Positions 36,451 through 43,757 of a stretch of 54,597 nt of DNA are shown here, one piece after another. The stretch comes from Photobacterium galatheae (GTDB lineage: Bacteria > Pseudomonadota > Gammaproteobacteria > Enterobacterales > Vibrionaceae), in NCBI RefSeq assembly GCF_000695255.1, contig NZ_JMIB01000040.1, forward strand, positions 1 through 54,597, given 5' to 3'. Every line of letters starts with the position of its first letter. The stretch's first letter is position 1. A program made the translations under genes and the position numbers. A model generated the notes under the pieces. The model had not been told where the DNA came from. It worked only from the letters and a program-made list of their open reading frames with translations, and made no database searches.

Positions 36451-37314
36451 ATGAAAAAGATCTCTCAATTGCCTACCGGGCTGACAATTATTGTGTGTTT
36501 AGGGGTTCTGGGGACAACCTTTATCCCGATGAAAGGTAACCTGGACGCCGTGACCTCCAGTCTGACACTGGCGCTTATCATGCTGCTGGTTCGAGAAGTC
36601 GCAAGCAAAGAAATGAAGGTTTTGCTGCTTGTGTCTGCCTGTACCTATGGGTTAGGTGTGATTGCCGATCTCCTGGATGAAATCCCCGAGTTATCGACAC
36701 ACTGGCTGCTCATGAGAACCGATGATGTCTTTTCAAACATCGGGGTCTTTTTACTGTGTTTTTGTTTCATCAAAATTCTTCACCAACGGCGTGAACTGAT
36801 CGTACGGCTGAAAGAACAAGTTGCTAAATCACGCGCGCTGGAACTGGAGCTGAGCCGACAGGCCCTGCAAGACGACCTGACCGGCCTTCAAAATCGCAGA
36901 TCGCTGTTCAGACGATTTGATCATATGGCAATTCACCTGAATCGCGGCATTATGGCCTATATCGATATTGATAATTTCAAACAAGTGAACGATCGCCTTG
37001 GCCACCATCAGGGCGATTTGGTTCTGGTTGAAATCGCGAACATCCTTTTCAGACATTCACCCACAGGCAGTCAGATTTACCGCATTGGCGGTGATGAATT
37101 TGTTGTCTTGCTGCCAAGTGCAGATCAGGCTCAAAGTCAGGAATGGCTGGAGCAGCTTTATGAACAGACGCTATCGTTGCGAGAAACATTCAAGCTGGGT
37201 ATCAGTGTCGGGTTAACCCCTTTTCATCCCGGCAACCTGAGTGACCCTGATATGTTGCTGGCAAAAGCCGATAATGCAATGTACGAAGACAAAGAGCAAA
37301 AAGCCCGCTGCTGA
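36451..37314 (+). CDS. Membrane-bound diguanylate cyclase (GGDEF)
   Basis: 287 residues from the ATG at 36451; the open frame upstream has no ribosome binding site. Four short TM segments occupy about 1-115, followed by a short coiled coil (VRLKEQVAKSRALELELSR) and a GGDEF domain (about 145-287). DDLTGLQNRR opens the domain and RIGGDEFVVLLPS is the intact active site that makes cyclic di-GMP from two GTP. No RxxD inhibitory site precedes GGDEF (SQIYRIGGDEF), so product inhibition of the common type is not expected. The N-terminal sensor matches no family I can name. Confidence 0.9.
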   Translation: MKKISQLPTGLTIIVCLGVLGTTFIPMKGNLDAVTSSLTLALIMLLVREVASKEMKVLLLVSACTYGLGVIADLLDEIPELSTHWLLMRTDDVFSNIGVFLLCFCFIKILHQRRELIVRLKEQVAKSRALELELSRQALQDDLTGLQNRRSLFRRFDHMAIHLNRGIMAYIDIDNFKQVNDRLGHHQGDLVLVEIANILFRHSPTGSQIYRIGGDEFVVLLPSADQAQSQEWLEQLYEQTLSLRETFKLGISVGLTPFHPGNLSDPDMLLAKADNAMYEDKEQKARC

Positions 37315-37327
37315 CTGATTCACATTT

Positions 37328-37346
37328 CTGTCATAACTTCGTCATA
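37328..37346 (+). promoter_or_regulatory. PhoB box upstream of the pstS-like gene
   Basis: CTGTCATAACTTCGTCATA is a near match to the Pho box, two direct CTGTCAT-type repeats with 11-bp spacing (second repeat reads TCGTCAT). It lies 41-59 bp before the ATG, with a TTTTAT-type -10 candidate at about 37357-37362, the classic PhoB-activated promoter geometry. Confidence 0.8.
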
Positions 37347-37386
37347 CCATAGCGGTTTTATCGCTCAAGTTTTACGGAGACACGCA

Positions 37387-38205
37387 ATGCTGTATCGTCT
37401 GGCCTCTTTGCTGGCCTTTATTACCCTGCTCCCGATGCAGGCCCAAGCCAAAACCATCACAGTCTCAGGCTCGACTTCAGTCAGCCATGTCCTTGAAGTC
37501 TTGGCAGAGACCTACCAGACACAACACCCGGATACCCAGATTGCCGTTCAGGGAACCGGGTCTTCAGCAGGTATTGCAGCCGTCAAACAAAACGCTTCGG
37601 AACTCGGCATGAGTTCACGCTTTCTGGAAGATGATGAAATACGCCCTGATGTCGAAAGCACCATTATTGCTCATGACGGCATTGCGCTTGTGGTCAACAA
37701 AGCCAATCCGGTCAACACACTGACGAAAGCTCAGGTCATCGCAATTTATCAAGGAAAAATCACGAACTGGAAAGAAGTCGGCGGACCCGATCTGCCCATC
37801 GCAGTTGTCAGCCGAGAGAATGCTTCCGGCTCTCGTTTTTCCTTTGAAGATTTTATGGGACTCACCCGAAATATTGGCGATAAAAAAGTGTCGGATATCA
37901 ATGCTAAAGTGCTGGTCGTCAATACCAACGGTATGGTGAAAAGCCTGATTGCTCGGAATCGTCACGCACTCGGTTACCTGTCTCTTGGCTCGCTCGATGA
38001 TTCAGTCAAAGCGTTGTCATATGAAGGAATCACACCGACACTGACCCATCTCGAATCTGGCGAATATCAAATCTCACGTCCTTTTATCATGCTTTATAAA
38101 AACGCAAAAATAACCTCAGAAGGCCGTGATTTCCTGGATTTTGTCCTGTCGAAAGAAGGCCAGTCACTCCTGCATGAGCGTGGTTATATCCCAGTGCGCC
38201 ACTAA
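37387..38205 (+). CDS. PstS-like phosphate-binding protein
   Basis: 272 residues with a signal peptide (ends AQA). The PBP-like fold shows ITVSGSTSVSHVLEVL at the mature start, QGTGSSAGIAAV, the phosphate-loop segment SRENASGSRFSFEDF and the conserved ALGYLSLGS, all typical of the short PstS family. It captures inorganic phosphate in the periplasm for a Pst transporter. No pstC, pstA or pstB follows; the next gene is convergent. It is an orphan binding protein controlled by the PhoB box. CGGAGA lies 9 nt before the ATG. Confidence 0.92.
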   Translation: MLYRLASLLAFITLLPMQAQAKTITVSGSTSVSHVLEVLAETYQTQHPDTQIAVQGTGSSAGIAAVKQNASELGMSSRFLEDDEIRPDVESTIIAHDGIALVVNKANPVNTLTKAQVIAIYQGKITNWKEVGGPDLPIAVVSRENASGSRFSFEDFMGLTRNIGDKKVSDINAKVLVVNTNGMVKSLIARNRHALGYLSLGSLDDSVKALSYEGITPTLTHLESGEYQISRPFIMLYKNAKITSEGRDFLDFVLSKEGQSLLHERGYIPVRH

Positions 38206-38213
38206 TGACTTTC

Positions 38214-38246
38214 GCCGTCTTGCCTGACAATCCCGAGCAAGACGGC
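38214..38246. terminator. Hairpin between convergent pstS-like and sseA genes
   Basis: GCCGTCTTG (38214-38222) pairs with CAAGACGGC (38238-38246) between two convergent stops. There is no T-run on either side, so termination would be weak. Confidence 0.5.
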
Positions 38247-38286
38247 CTGCCGAGTTCTCCACTCACCCGAGCTTCGACAAACTGAG

Positions 38287-39138
38287 TTACGATTCAACCG
38301 GATACTTCAATCCTGCGCCCCACTCCGTCCAGGAACCATCGTAAACCGTCAGCTTTTCACGACCGGCAACCTCAGCCGCCAGTGCCAGAATACATGCTGT
38401 CACACCAGAACCGCAGCTAAAAATCAAATGCTGATCTTCGTCAGAAATCGCATCAAACCGCTGTTTAAGCAACTGAGGTGACAGAAGCTGATTATCTTTG
38501 ACAAGCTGCCCGAATGGCAGACTTTTGGCGTTCGGCATATGGCCACTTCGAACCCCTTCACGAGGCTCTGGCTGTTGGGCATAAAAACGGGCAGCAGGAC
38601 GTGCGTCTAAAACAACTGTCTTTGGATCATCCAGTTTCGACAGCAGCGACTGCGCATCTGTAACCCATTCAGTGCGGAACCGTGCAGTAAAAGTATCAGG
38701 CTGAACCTTTTCCGGCTCACCAGAAACTAACGGACCGTTAACTTTTTTCCAGGCTGGCAGCCCACCATCTAATACAGCAACCGCATCATGCCCCATGGCT
38801 TTGAACATCCACCAGACACGTGGCGCAGAAAACAGTCCCTGTGTGTCATACACAACGATCTGCTTGTCGTTACTGATTCCCAGCTCGGAAACCTGACGTG
38901 AGAACTGTGTTTCATCCGGCAACATGTGCGGCAGGTGAGAATGCCTGTCACAAATTTCCTGATCAAAGTCGAAAAATTTTGCCCCAGGAAGACGCTCATT
39001 GATCCATTCTGATTTCGCATCTCGCCCACTGCCCGGCATAAACCAGCTGGCATCCAGAATCACAATCTCTTTTGCATCCAGATTTTCCAGCAACCAGTCT
39101 ACACTCACGACCGATGATGGTAATTCGTCATTTGCCAT
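38287..39138 (-). CDS. sseA: 3-mercaptopyruvate sulfurtransferase
   Basis: 283 residues with two rhodanese domains: an inactive N-terminal one (about 8-135) and a catalytic C-terminal one (about 155-280). The active loop is CGSGVTA with the persulfide-forming Cys, the sequence that separates mercaptopyruvate sulfurtransferases from thiosulfate rhodaneses. SGHMPNAKSLPF is also conserved. It is cytoplasmic and moves sulfur from 3-mercaptopyruvate to thiols or cyanide, contributing to H2S production. Monocistronic. Confidence 0.93.
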   Translation of the reverse strand: MANDELPSSVVSVDWLLENLDAKEIVILDASWFMPGSGRDAKSEWINERLPGAKFFDFDQEICDRHSHLPHMLPDETQFSRQVSELGISNDKQIVVYDTQGLFSAPRVWWMFKAMGHDAVAVLDGGLPAWKKVNGPLVSGEPEKVQPDTFTARFRTEWVTDAQSLLSKLDDPKTVVLDARPAARFYAQQPEPREGVRSGHMPNAKSLPFGQLVKDNQLLSPQLLKQRFDAISDEDQHLIFSCGSGVTACILALAAEVAGREKLTVYDGSWTEWGAGLKYPVES

Positions 39139-39412
39139 ATATCCCTCACCTAACCCATTAAAAATTTAAGATTGTTCTGAAAATCAAACCGATATATCTG
39201 TTGAAATCTTCGTGCTCACATCAGCACTCACTAGGCCTCTCGTCTTCGAAAACGCTGTACTGACCACGCCCGCGAAACATAGTGATAACAGTTAACCCCT
39301 CAAGACTAAACCATTTTCTTACAATTCCAGAGATGAACAACCCTGAAAGATGCTTGAATCACACAGATCATCAGGTTAATGTCGATTGGCCGTTCACAGC
39401 AAGGATGCAATC

Positions 39413-40351
39413 ATGGACTATTTCCCGGTATTCACTCGACTGGTCAACAAACCCGTCCTCGTTATTGGTGGTGGAGAGATCGCCTGCCGCAAAGTTGAAC
39501 TCCTGCTTCGTGCTGGTGCAGACATCACGCTGGTTTCTCCCCGACTACACCCAACACTGCAAAAACTGGCGATCCAGCAAAAAATACGTTGGCTGGCAGA
39601 GTCGTATAAATCTTCAATTCTTGGAGATTACTATCAAGTGTGGGCAACCACAGATGATCGGGAGTTAAACACGCGAATTTTTCGAGATGCGCAGCAAAAA
39701 CGAATTTGGGTCAATGCCGTAGATGACCCGGCACATTGTGACTTCATCACCCCCTCGATGATCGACCGTTCTCCGATACAGGTTGCAATCTCCAGCGGTG
39801 GTGCCTCTCCGGTACTCGTGCGTTTCCTCAGAGAAAAATTAGAAACACAGCTGGCACAGAATCTTTCTCTGCTGGCAGCTTACGCTGGCAAACAAAGAGA
39901 GCGACTGAAACAGCACTTTCACACAATTGACCAGCGCAGACATTTTTGGGAACAGTTTTTCCGTTTGCCTCAAGTCGAACATGCCCAAACGGAACAAGTC
40001 CTGGAAACAGCTTTTCAAAGTCTGCTTGCAGAGCCCGCACAAAATACGGGAACACTCTGGTTGATTGAAACCGGCACAGACACAGAAATGCTGACCTTGA
40101 AAGCGCTACGACTCATGCAGCAGGCAGAGATGGTGCTTTACACGAATGAAGAGACACAGGCAGAATTTATCGACCTTTGTCGACGTGATGCCGACAGAGC
40201 GCATTGTCAGCTTGATGCGTTAGCCGAAAAGGCTGCGTTATTGCTTCAACAATCAGTACGCGTTTGCATCTTCATTGAAAAAGGAAGCACACCCGAATCG
40301 CTGGTTCAGCTCTGCACCCAGCAAAACAGCCTTGTGCTTCCTTCTCTGTAG
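39413..40351 (+). CDS. Siroheme synthase N-terminal (precorrin-2 dehydrogenase/ferrochelatase) with decayed SUMT end
   Basis: 312 residues from the ATG at 39413 (AAGGA 7-8 nt upstream). Residues 1-200 are a clear CysG-N/Met8 domain: VLVIGGGEIACRKVELLLRA NAD-binding site, WATTDDRELN and SSGGASPVLVRFLREKLE. It oxidises precorrin-2 to sirohydrochlorin and inserts iron to make siroheme. Residues about 215-300 look like the first strand and helices of a SUMT/CobA methyltransferase (TDTEMLTLKALRLMQQAEMV, then LCRRDADRAH), but the SAM-binding core and GGDPF-type motif are missing. Full CysG is about 457 residues. The methyltransferase step must come from a separate CobA. Confidence 0.85.
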   Translation: MDYFPVFTRLVNKPVLVIGGGEIACRKVELLLRAGADITLVSPRLHPTLQKLAIQQKIRWLAESYKSSILGDYYQVWATTDDRELNTRIFRDAQQKRIWVNAVDDPAHCDFITPSMIDRSPIQVAISSGGASPVLVRFLREKLETQLAQNLSLLAAYAGKQRERLKQHFHTIDQRRHFWEQFFRLPQVEHAQTEQVLETAFQSLLAEPAQNTGTLWLIETGTDTEMLTLKALRLMQQAEMVLYTNEETQAEFIDLCRRDADRAHCQLDALAEKAALLLQQSVRVCIFIEKGSTPESLVQLCTQQNSLVLPSL

Positions 40352-40355
40352 CCGA

Positions 40356-40880
40356 CTATTTTGAAGAGACAGCGTTTGAAGAGACAGCGGCAGAAGTTAA
40401 ATCAGAGCCCGCCGCTGTTTGCTTAGCGCATTGCTCCGAGCGTGATTTCAACCATAAACCTGAAGTTTTCATGGCATAACCAAACAAGACACCCAAGACC
40501 AGTGACGGAATCACTAACTGCCAGTTTCCACCCGCAGCAAAGGTGGCACAGCAACCAATAAAGGTTCCGGGAATAAAGTTCAGCCACTCACGCTTTGCCT
40601 GAACACACATCAAAAACGACACAACAGCCGTCACAACGTACCCAAGAATATCAATACCAATCCATTCAGAGCCATGAATGATCAGCATTGCCCAAGCCAC
40701 GCCACTCATATTGGTCGCCAGGCTAAGTCCAACACCTTTCATGCCATCTTTAGGGGCAGCGAAAAAAGTTGTGCATCCAAGAAATCCAGCCCAGCTGAGC
40801 AAGCCGAAAGATACAGCGACCCAGCCCCACACGCCCGATAAAATGCCTGTTGTGATGGCGATAGCAATCAGTACTGACAT
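40356..40880 (-). CDS. DUF1097 membrane protein (YcdZ-like)
   Basis: 174 residues from the ATG at 40880, with GAGAGG 5-6 nt upstream; the longer reading lacks one. Five TM helices (about 3-20, 25-42, 50-66, 70-90, 105-140) match the DUF1097 family of small inner-membrane proteins, including E. coli YcdZ, of unknown function. The C-terminus (TAAGSDLTSAAVSSNAVSSK) is polar and ends in a duplicated AVSS unit from a 15-bp tandem repeat. Divergent from nagZ across a region with an FNR-like box and a palindrome. Confidence 0.85.
   Translation of the reverse strand: MSVLIAIAITTGILSGVWGWVAVSFGLLSWAGFLGCTTFFAAPKDGMKGVGLSLATNMSGVAWAMLIIHGSEWIGIDILGYVVTAVVSFLMCVQAKREWLNFIPGTFIGCCATFAAGGNWQLVIPSLVLGVLFGYAMKTSGLWLKSRSEQCAKQTAAGSDLTSAAVSSNAVSSK
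40360..40389. repeat. 15-bp tandem duplication at the DUF1097 gene end
   Basis: TTTGAAGAGACAGCG occurs at 40360-40374 and again at 40375-40389. It encodes the duplicated Ala-Val-Ser-Ser unit just before the stop codon. Confidence 0.85.
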
Positions 40881-40969
40881 GTTGCCTCTCTGTTTATTTA
40901 TAACTGGCGATATCACACGCCATCAAAAAGGCAGTTTAGAGATTATCCCCTCAATTTAAATCGATACCG

Positions 40970-40986
40970 ATCACATTAAATGTGAT
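40970..40986. promoter_or_regulatory. Perfect 17-bp palindrome in DUF1097/nagZ intergenic region
   Basis: ATCACATTAAATGTGAT has 8-bp arms around one central base. It lies 90 bp upstream of the DUF1097 start and 164 bp upstream of nagZ. The half-sites resemble CRP halves (TGTGA/TCACA) but in outward order, so it is not a standard CRP site. An operator for an unidentified regulator is likely. Confidence 0.5.
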
Positions 40987-41012
40987 AACAATGAAACAAA
41001 AACAACCAATAA

Positions 41013-41026
41013 GTGATCTGAATCAA
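41013..41026 (-). promoter_or_regulatory. FNR-like box
   Basis: On the minus strand the sequence reads TTGATTCAGATCAC, one mismatch from TTGATnnnnATCAA. It lies 133-146 bp upstream of DUF1097 and 124-137 bp upstream of nagZ. FNR control is inferred only from the match. Confidence 0.4.
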
Positions 41027-41149
41027 ATATAACACTTCCGAATGCGCCCCTTACCAGTGACTTTGCAGTTTGGGCTGACCACAGCTTGTGTTAACGTATC
41101 GCATTCTGCTTCTGAAACCGACGTTTCTCTCTGTATACGGAGTGCCAAA

Positions 41150-42160
41150 ATGGGGCCACTAATGCTAGATGTATCAGGTTTTGAACTTGATGCCGAAGAG
41201 CGTGAAATTCTTCAACACCCGACTGTCGGCGGTGTTATTTTTTTCGCCCGAAATTACCACGACAGAGAACAATTATTCGCCCTGACCCAGTCCATTCGTC
41301 AGGCAGCCAAACGCCCTCTGCTCATTGCAGTTGATCAGGAAGGCGGGCGTGTACAACGCTTCAGAGATGGATTCACCCTTTTGCCTCCAGCCAAAGCCTT
41401 CGCGGCTTCTGAAAACGGTCTTGCCCTTGCCCGTGAAGGCGGATGGTTGATGGCTGCTGAATTATTAGCCATGGATATTGATCTCAGCCTTGCTCCGGTA
41501 CTGGACATCGGCTTTGATTGTAAAGCTATTGGCGATCGGGCCTTTTCTGATCATCCCGCTGAAATAGCCCGGTTCGCAGGAGAATTCATCAAGGGCATGA
41601 AAGATGCCGGCATGGCGGCAACCGGAAAGCATTTTCCGGGACATGGTGGCGTGATTGCCGACTCTCACCTTGAAACTCCAATTGATGAACGAAGCCGTGT
41701 TATCGATCATGACATGTCGGTCTTCAAAACCTTAATTGAAGAAAACCTGCTGGATGCCATGATGCCGGCCCACGTAATTTATCCGACATTCGATTCGAAA
41801 CCAGCCAGTGGTTCTGAATACTGGTTGAAGGAAATACTGCGCAGTCAACTGAATTTCAAAGGGGTCATCTTCTCTGATGATTTAAATATGAAAGGTGCCG
41901 ATGTACTGGGCAGTTATGGTGACCGCGCACAAGCTTCGCTTCAGGCGGGTTGTGACATGGTCATGCTGTGTAATAATCGCGTGGGTGCCATTGAAGCACT
42001 GGAAGCACTGCCACAAACTCAGGTTCCATTGCTGAACACGCTTTTGAAAAAGCCTTTTGCCAGTTATAAAGAGATGATCAGCACAACAGAATGGAAGAAC
42101 CGCGCTCAAAGCATTCGCAAGCTGCGGGATGAATGGCAGGAAAAGACTCAAAACGTGTAA
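41150..42160 (+). CDS. nagZ: Beta-N-acetylhexosaminidase NagZ (GH3)
   Basis: 336 residues from the ATG at 41150 (CGGAG 8 nt upstream), the standard NagZ length. GH3 landmarks are [31 protein letters not shown] (substrate-binding and catalytic-loop His/Asp) and the nucleophile region SDDLNMKGA. It removes GlcNAc from muropeptides in the cytoplasm during peptidoglycan recycling, producing anhydroMurNAc-peptides that can induce AmpC in related species. The earlier in-frame start at 41042 adds unrelated residues. Shared terminator with the convergent TetR gene. Confidence 0.95.
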   Translation: MGPLMLDVSGFELDAEEREILQHPTVGGVIFFARNYHDREQLFALTQSIRQAAKRPLLIAVDQEGGRVQRFRDGFTLLPPAKAFAASENGLALAREGGWLMAAELLAMDIDLSLAPVLDIGFDCKAIGDRAFSDHPAEIARFAGEFIKGMKDAGMAATGKHFPGHGGVIADSHLETPIDERSRVIDHDMSVFKTLIEENLLDAMMPAHVIYPTFDSKPASGSEYWLKEILRSQLNFKGVIFSDDLNMKGADVLGSYGDRAQASLQAGCDMVMLCNNRVGAIEALEALPQTQVPLLNTLLKKPFASYKEMISTTEWKNRAQSIRKLRDEWQEKTQNV

Positions 42161-42183
42161 CGCCTGTATAGATCACAAAGAAA

Positions 42184-42206
42184 ATCGCCCGACGACATCG
42201 GGCGAT
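42184..42206. terminator. Bidirectional terminator nagZ/TetR
   Basis: ATCGCCCGA (42184-42192), loop CGACA, TCGGGCGAT (42198-42206), with A/T tracts on both sides. It lies between convergent stops. Confidence 0.85.
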
Positions 42207-42237
42207 ATTTCGTAAAGGGCGAACAACGTATGGGGAA

Positions 42238-42903
42238 CTAAGGATTCATCTGCTGATAGGGCGTCATCATCAGTGTCGACAACAGTCGCTTAAGGGTTTC
42301 AGAAACAATTTCCTGGTTAAAGTTTTCATCACCACTCACCAGAGAAAACTCAAACTCCCGGAAAGTAAAAACCACCAGATTTGCATCCACTTCTGGCGAG
42401 GGGCTGCCAATTTTGATTGCCGTTTCTTTCACCAGATTTAAGACTTGTAACTTATAAGCACTCACTCTGTGAATCAGTGCTTGTGACTGCCCCAAAGCAA
42501 ATAAGAAATGACACCGAACCGTCAATTGCTTTCTTCGACTATCATCCGTCAGTTCTGTCAAAATGTATTGCGTCAGTAAATCTGTCAGCGCCTGAATACA
42601 TGCATGCCGGTGACTCACCTCTTCTTCAACGGGATAACGCTCCAGAATCTGATCGACTTGTTGCTGAATCCACTGAATTTGCAACACTTCACGCCGGGCA
42701 AATTCATCAAAAGCACATAGAATGAGATGATCCATGCTTTCAAAATAGTAACTCGTCAGAGATAGTCGCACCTGAGCTTCATTCGCGATGTTCCGGTGTG
42801 ACAGACTATTCAGCCCACGACTTGCAATCAAGTCCAGCGTCGCCTCTATTATTTTTTGTCGGGTAAGTTCTCCCTTGGTTGTTTTTCGAGAACTAGCTGC
42901 CAT
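42238..42903 (-). CDS. TetR-family transcriptional regulator
   Basis: 221 residues. The N-terminal TetR helix-turn-helix (about 14-60) reads TRQKIIEATLDLIASRGLNS, then HRNIANEAQVRLSLTSYYFE, the canonical layout with the Tyr-Tyr-Phe ending. The C-terminal helical domain binds an unknown ligand. Its upstream region has two inverted repeats, so autoregulation is plausible. The neighbouring gene on that side is only a 35-residue membrane protein, so its target is unclear. Confidence 0.9.
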   Translation of the reverse strand: MAASSRKTTKGELTRQKIIEATLDLIASRGLNSLSHRNIANEAQVRLSLTSYYFESMDHLILCAFDEFARREVLQIQWIQQQVDQILERYPVEEEVSHRHACIQALTDLLTQYILTELTDDSRRKQLTVRCHFLFALGQSQALIHRVSAYKLQVLNLVKETAIKIGSPSPEVDANLVVFTFREFEFSLVSGDENFNQEIVSETLKRLLSTLMMTPYQQMNP

Positions 42904-42931
42904 CTCGACCTATCCTTTATGTTTATGAAAA

Positions 42932-42949
42932 GTAAATGTTTGCATTCAC
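42932..42949. promoter_or_regulatory. Near-palindrome proximal to the TetR start
   Basis: GTAAATG and CATTCAC flank a 4-bp spacer (one mismatch in 7). It is 29-46 bp upstream of the TetR start codon, overlapping the likely promoter. Candidate autoregulatory operator. Confidence 0.45.
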
Positions 42950-43006
42950 GCCAATAATATCGGAAACCTCTCGTTACATAAACTCTACAAGCGGTTTATC
43001 TTATAG

Positions 43007-43029
43007 ATTTATATTTGGTCAATATAAAT
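43007..43029. promoter_or_regulatory. Perfect 9-bp inverted repeat upstream of the TetR gene
   Basis: ATTTATATT (43007-43015) and AATATAAAT (43021-43029) around TGGTC. It is 104-126 bp upstream of the TetR start. A clean symmetric operator candidate, though AT-rich DNA makes chance symmetry easier. Confidence 0.45.
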
Positions 43030-43230
43030 GTCTTACGATTACATCTCATCCTTTGCAACGAAGCCGAACAGAAATCAATCGACATCACTGGTTACTCACA
43101 TGATCAGCCCCTGTGGCGTGTCTATGGTTCCCAAACGATGAAAGGCGGGGAAAAGGGAGATGGGATGGCGGTATCCCTAGAGGCAAGTTGAAATCGGTTG
43201 CTGCGCCAAACAATTCGGTCCAAAAACAAC

Positions 43231-43255
43231 AAAGGCGCCATCATCAGGCGCCTTT
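43231..43255 (-). terminator. Terminator of the 35-aa membrane protein gene
   Basis: AAAGGCGCC (43231-43239), 7-nt loop, GGCGCCTTT (43247-43255). Leftward it is followed by TTGTTGTTTTTGG. It lies 30 bp past the stop of the small gene and has no other nearby client. Confidence 0.8.
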
Positions 43256-43284
43256 GCTTTAAATTCTGAGACTGTCTGCTTGAA

Positions 43285-43392
43285 TTACAGTGACTTGCTC
43301 GAATAGTTGATGTTTTTGCAGGTTTTCTTTTCTTTCAGTACCGTGACTAACCCACCGATAATAAATGCCATCACTAGTAATGTCTCGAACAT
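43285..43392 (-). CDS. Small single-TM membrane protein (35 aa)
   Basis: Direct translation gives 35 residues starting MFETLLVMAFIIGGLVTVLK, a single TM helix (about 3-19), then a basic segment EKKTCKN and a polar tail. GGGGAAG lies 5-6 nt upstream of the ATG, and a strong terminator follows the stop, so it has the full signature of an expressed gene. No family could be named. It may be a small regulator of a membrane complex, but no function is claimed. Confidence 0.7.
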   Translation of the reverse strand: MFETLLVMAFIIGGLVTVLKEKKTCKNINYSSKSL

Positions 43393-43597
43393 GTCGCTTC
43401 CCCAATCCGGATAATCATTGCGCCTATCGGCGATTCAAAAACAGTTTCTAAGCCACGAAAACCACAACAAAGTGGTTCTTTAGCCTCCGGTTGGGCAAGA
43501 CTACATTGAAAAACATGCTCATAAGGGGTCTCAGTATCAATCACTTACTGAGTAAAGTGATGAAACGCTGCTTTCCAATTCTCGTTTTGCGGATAGT

Positions 43598-43642
43598 GCA
43601 CCGGTGGCTATCTTTTAGCCGTGCTTATTGTGCGTTTTTTTT
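43598..43642 (+). terminator. Orphan rightward terminator (possible sRNA 3' end)
   Basis: GCAC and GGCTA (43598-43610) pair with TAGCC and GTGC (43616-43624). TTATTGTGCG and eight T (43635-43642) follow. No rightward CDS precedes it for several hundred bases, so it may end a small RNA starting somewhere between 43400 and 43580. Confidence 0.5.
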
Positions 43643-43708
43643 AAACGAACTGCCAGCATTATTTGCCTTATGATTCTTTAGAAACAGCATAAAAAAAACT
43701 AATAAAAA

Positions 43709-43729
43709 ATACGGCCATATTGGCCGTAT
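43709..43729 (-). terminator. Terminator of the CDF gene
   Basis: ATACGGCCA (43709-43717), loop TAT, TGGCCGTAT (43721-43729), with T-runs both ways (TTTTTTATT leftward). It lies 29 bp past the CDF stop. Confidence 0.85.
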
Positions 43730-43757
43730 TTTATTCTGAAAGTGAAAGGTATTTAGG

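Larger units (their letters stand above)
42904..43284. other. Non-coding region upstream of the TetR gene
   Basis: A 381-bp stretch with two operator-like inverted repeats, a purine-rich G-run segment at about 43144-43172 (GGGG, GGG and GGG runs in 25 bases), a GGGAT/ATCCC hairpin (43162-43177), and a terminator at 43231-43255. No CDS could be supported on either strand. Confidence 0.5.
43393..43757. other. Non-coding region between the small gene and CDF gene
   Basis: A 365-bp stretch. It holds an AACCAC/GTGGTT hairpin (about 43455-43473), a strong rightward terminator (43598-43642) with no upstream gene, and the CDF terminator (43709-43729). A 60-codon open frame at 43491-43673 runs through the rightward terminator and is not supported as a protein. 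Confidence 0.5.

Noticed and set aside
40970..40986. CRP site
   Set aside because: Half-sites are present but in outward order and with wrong spacing for CRP; kept only as a palindrome.
43491..43673. 60-codon rightward frame
   Set aside because: Runs straight through a strong terminator and has no good ribosome binding site; better explained as a possible small RNA.
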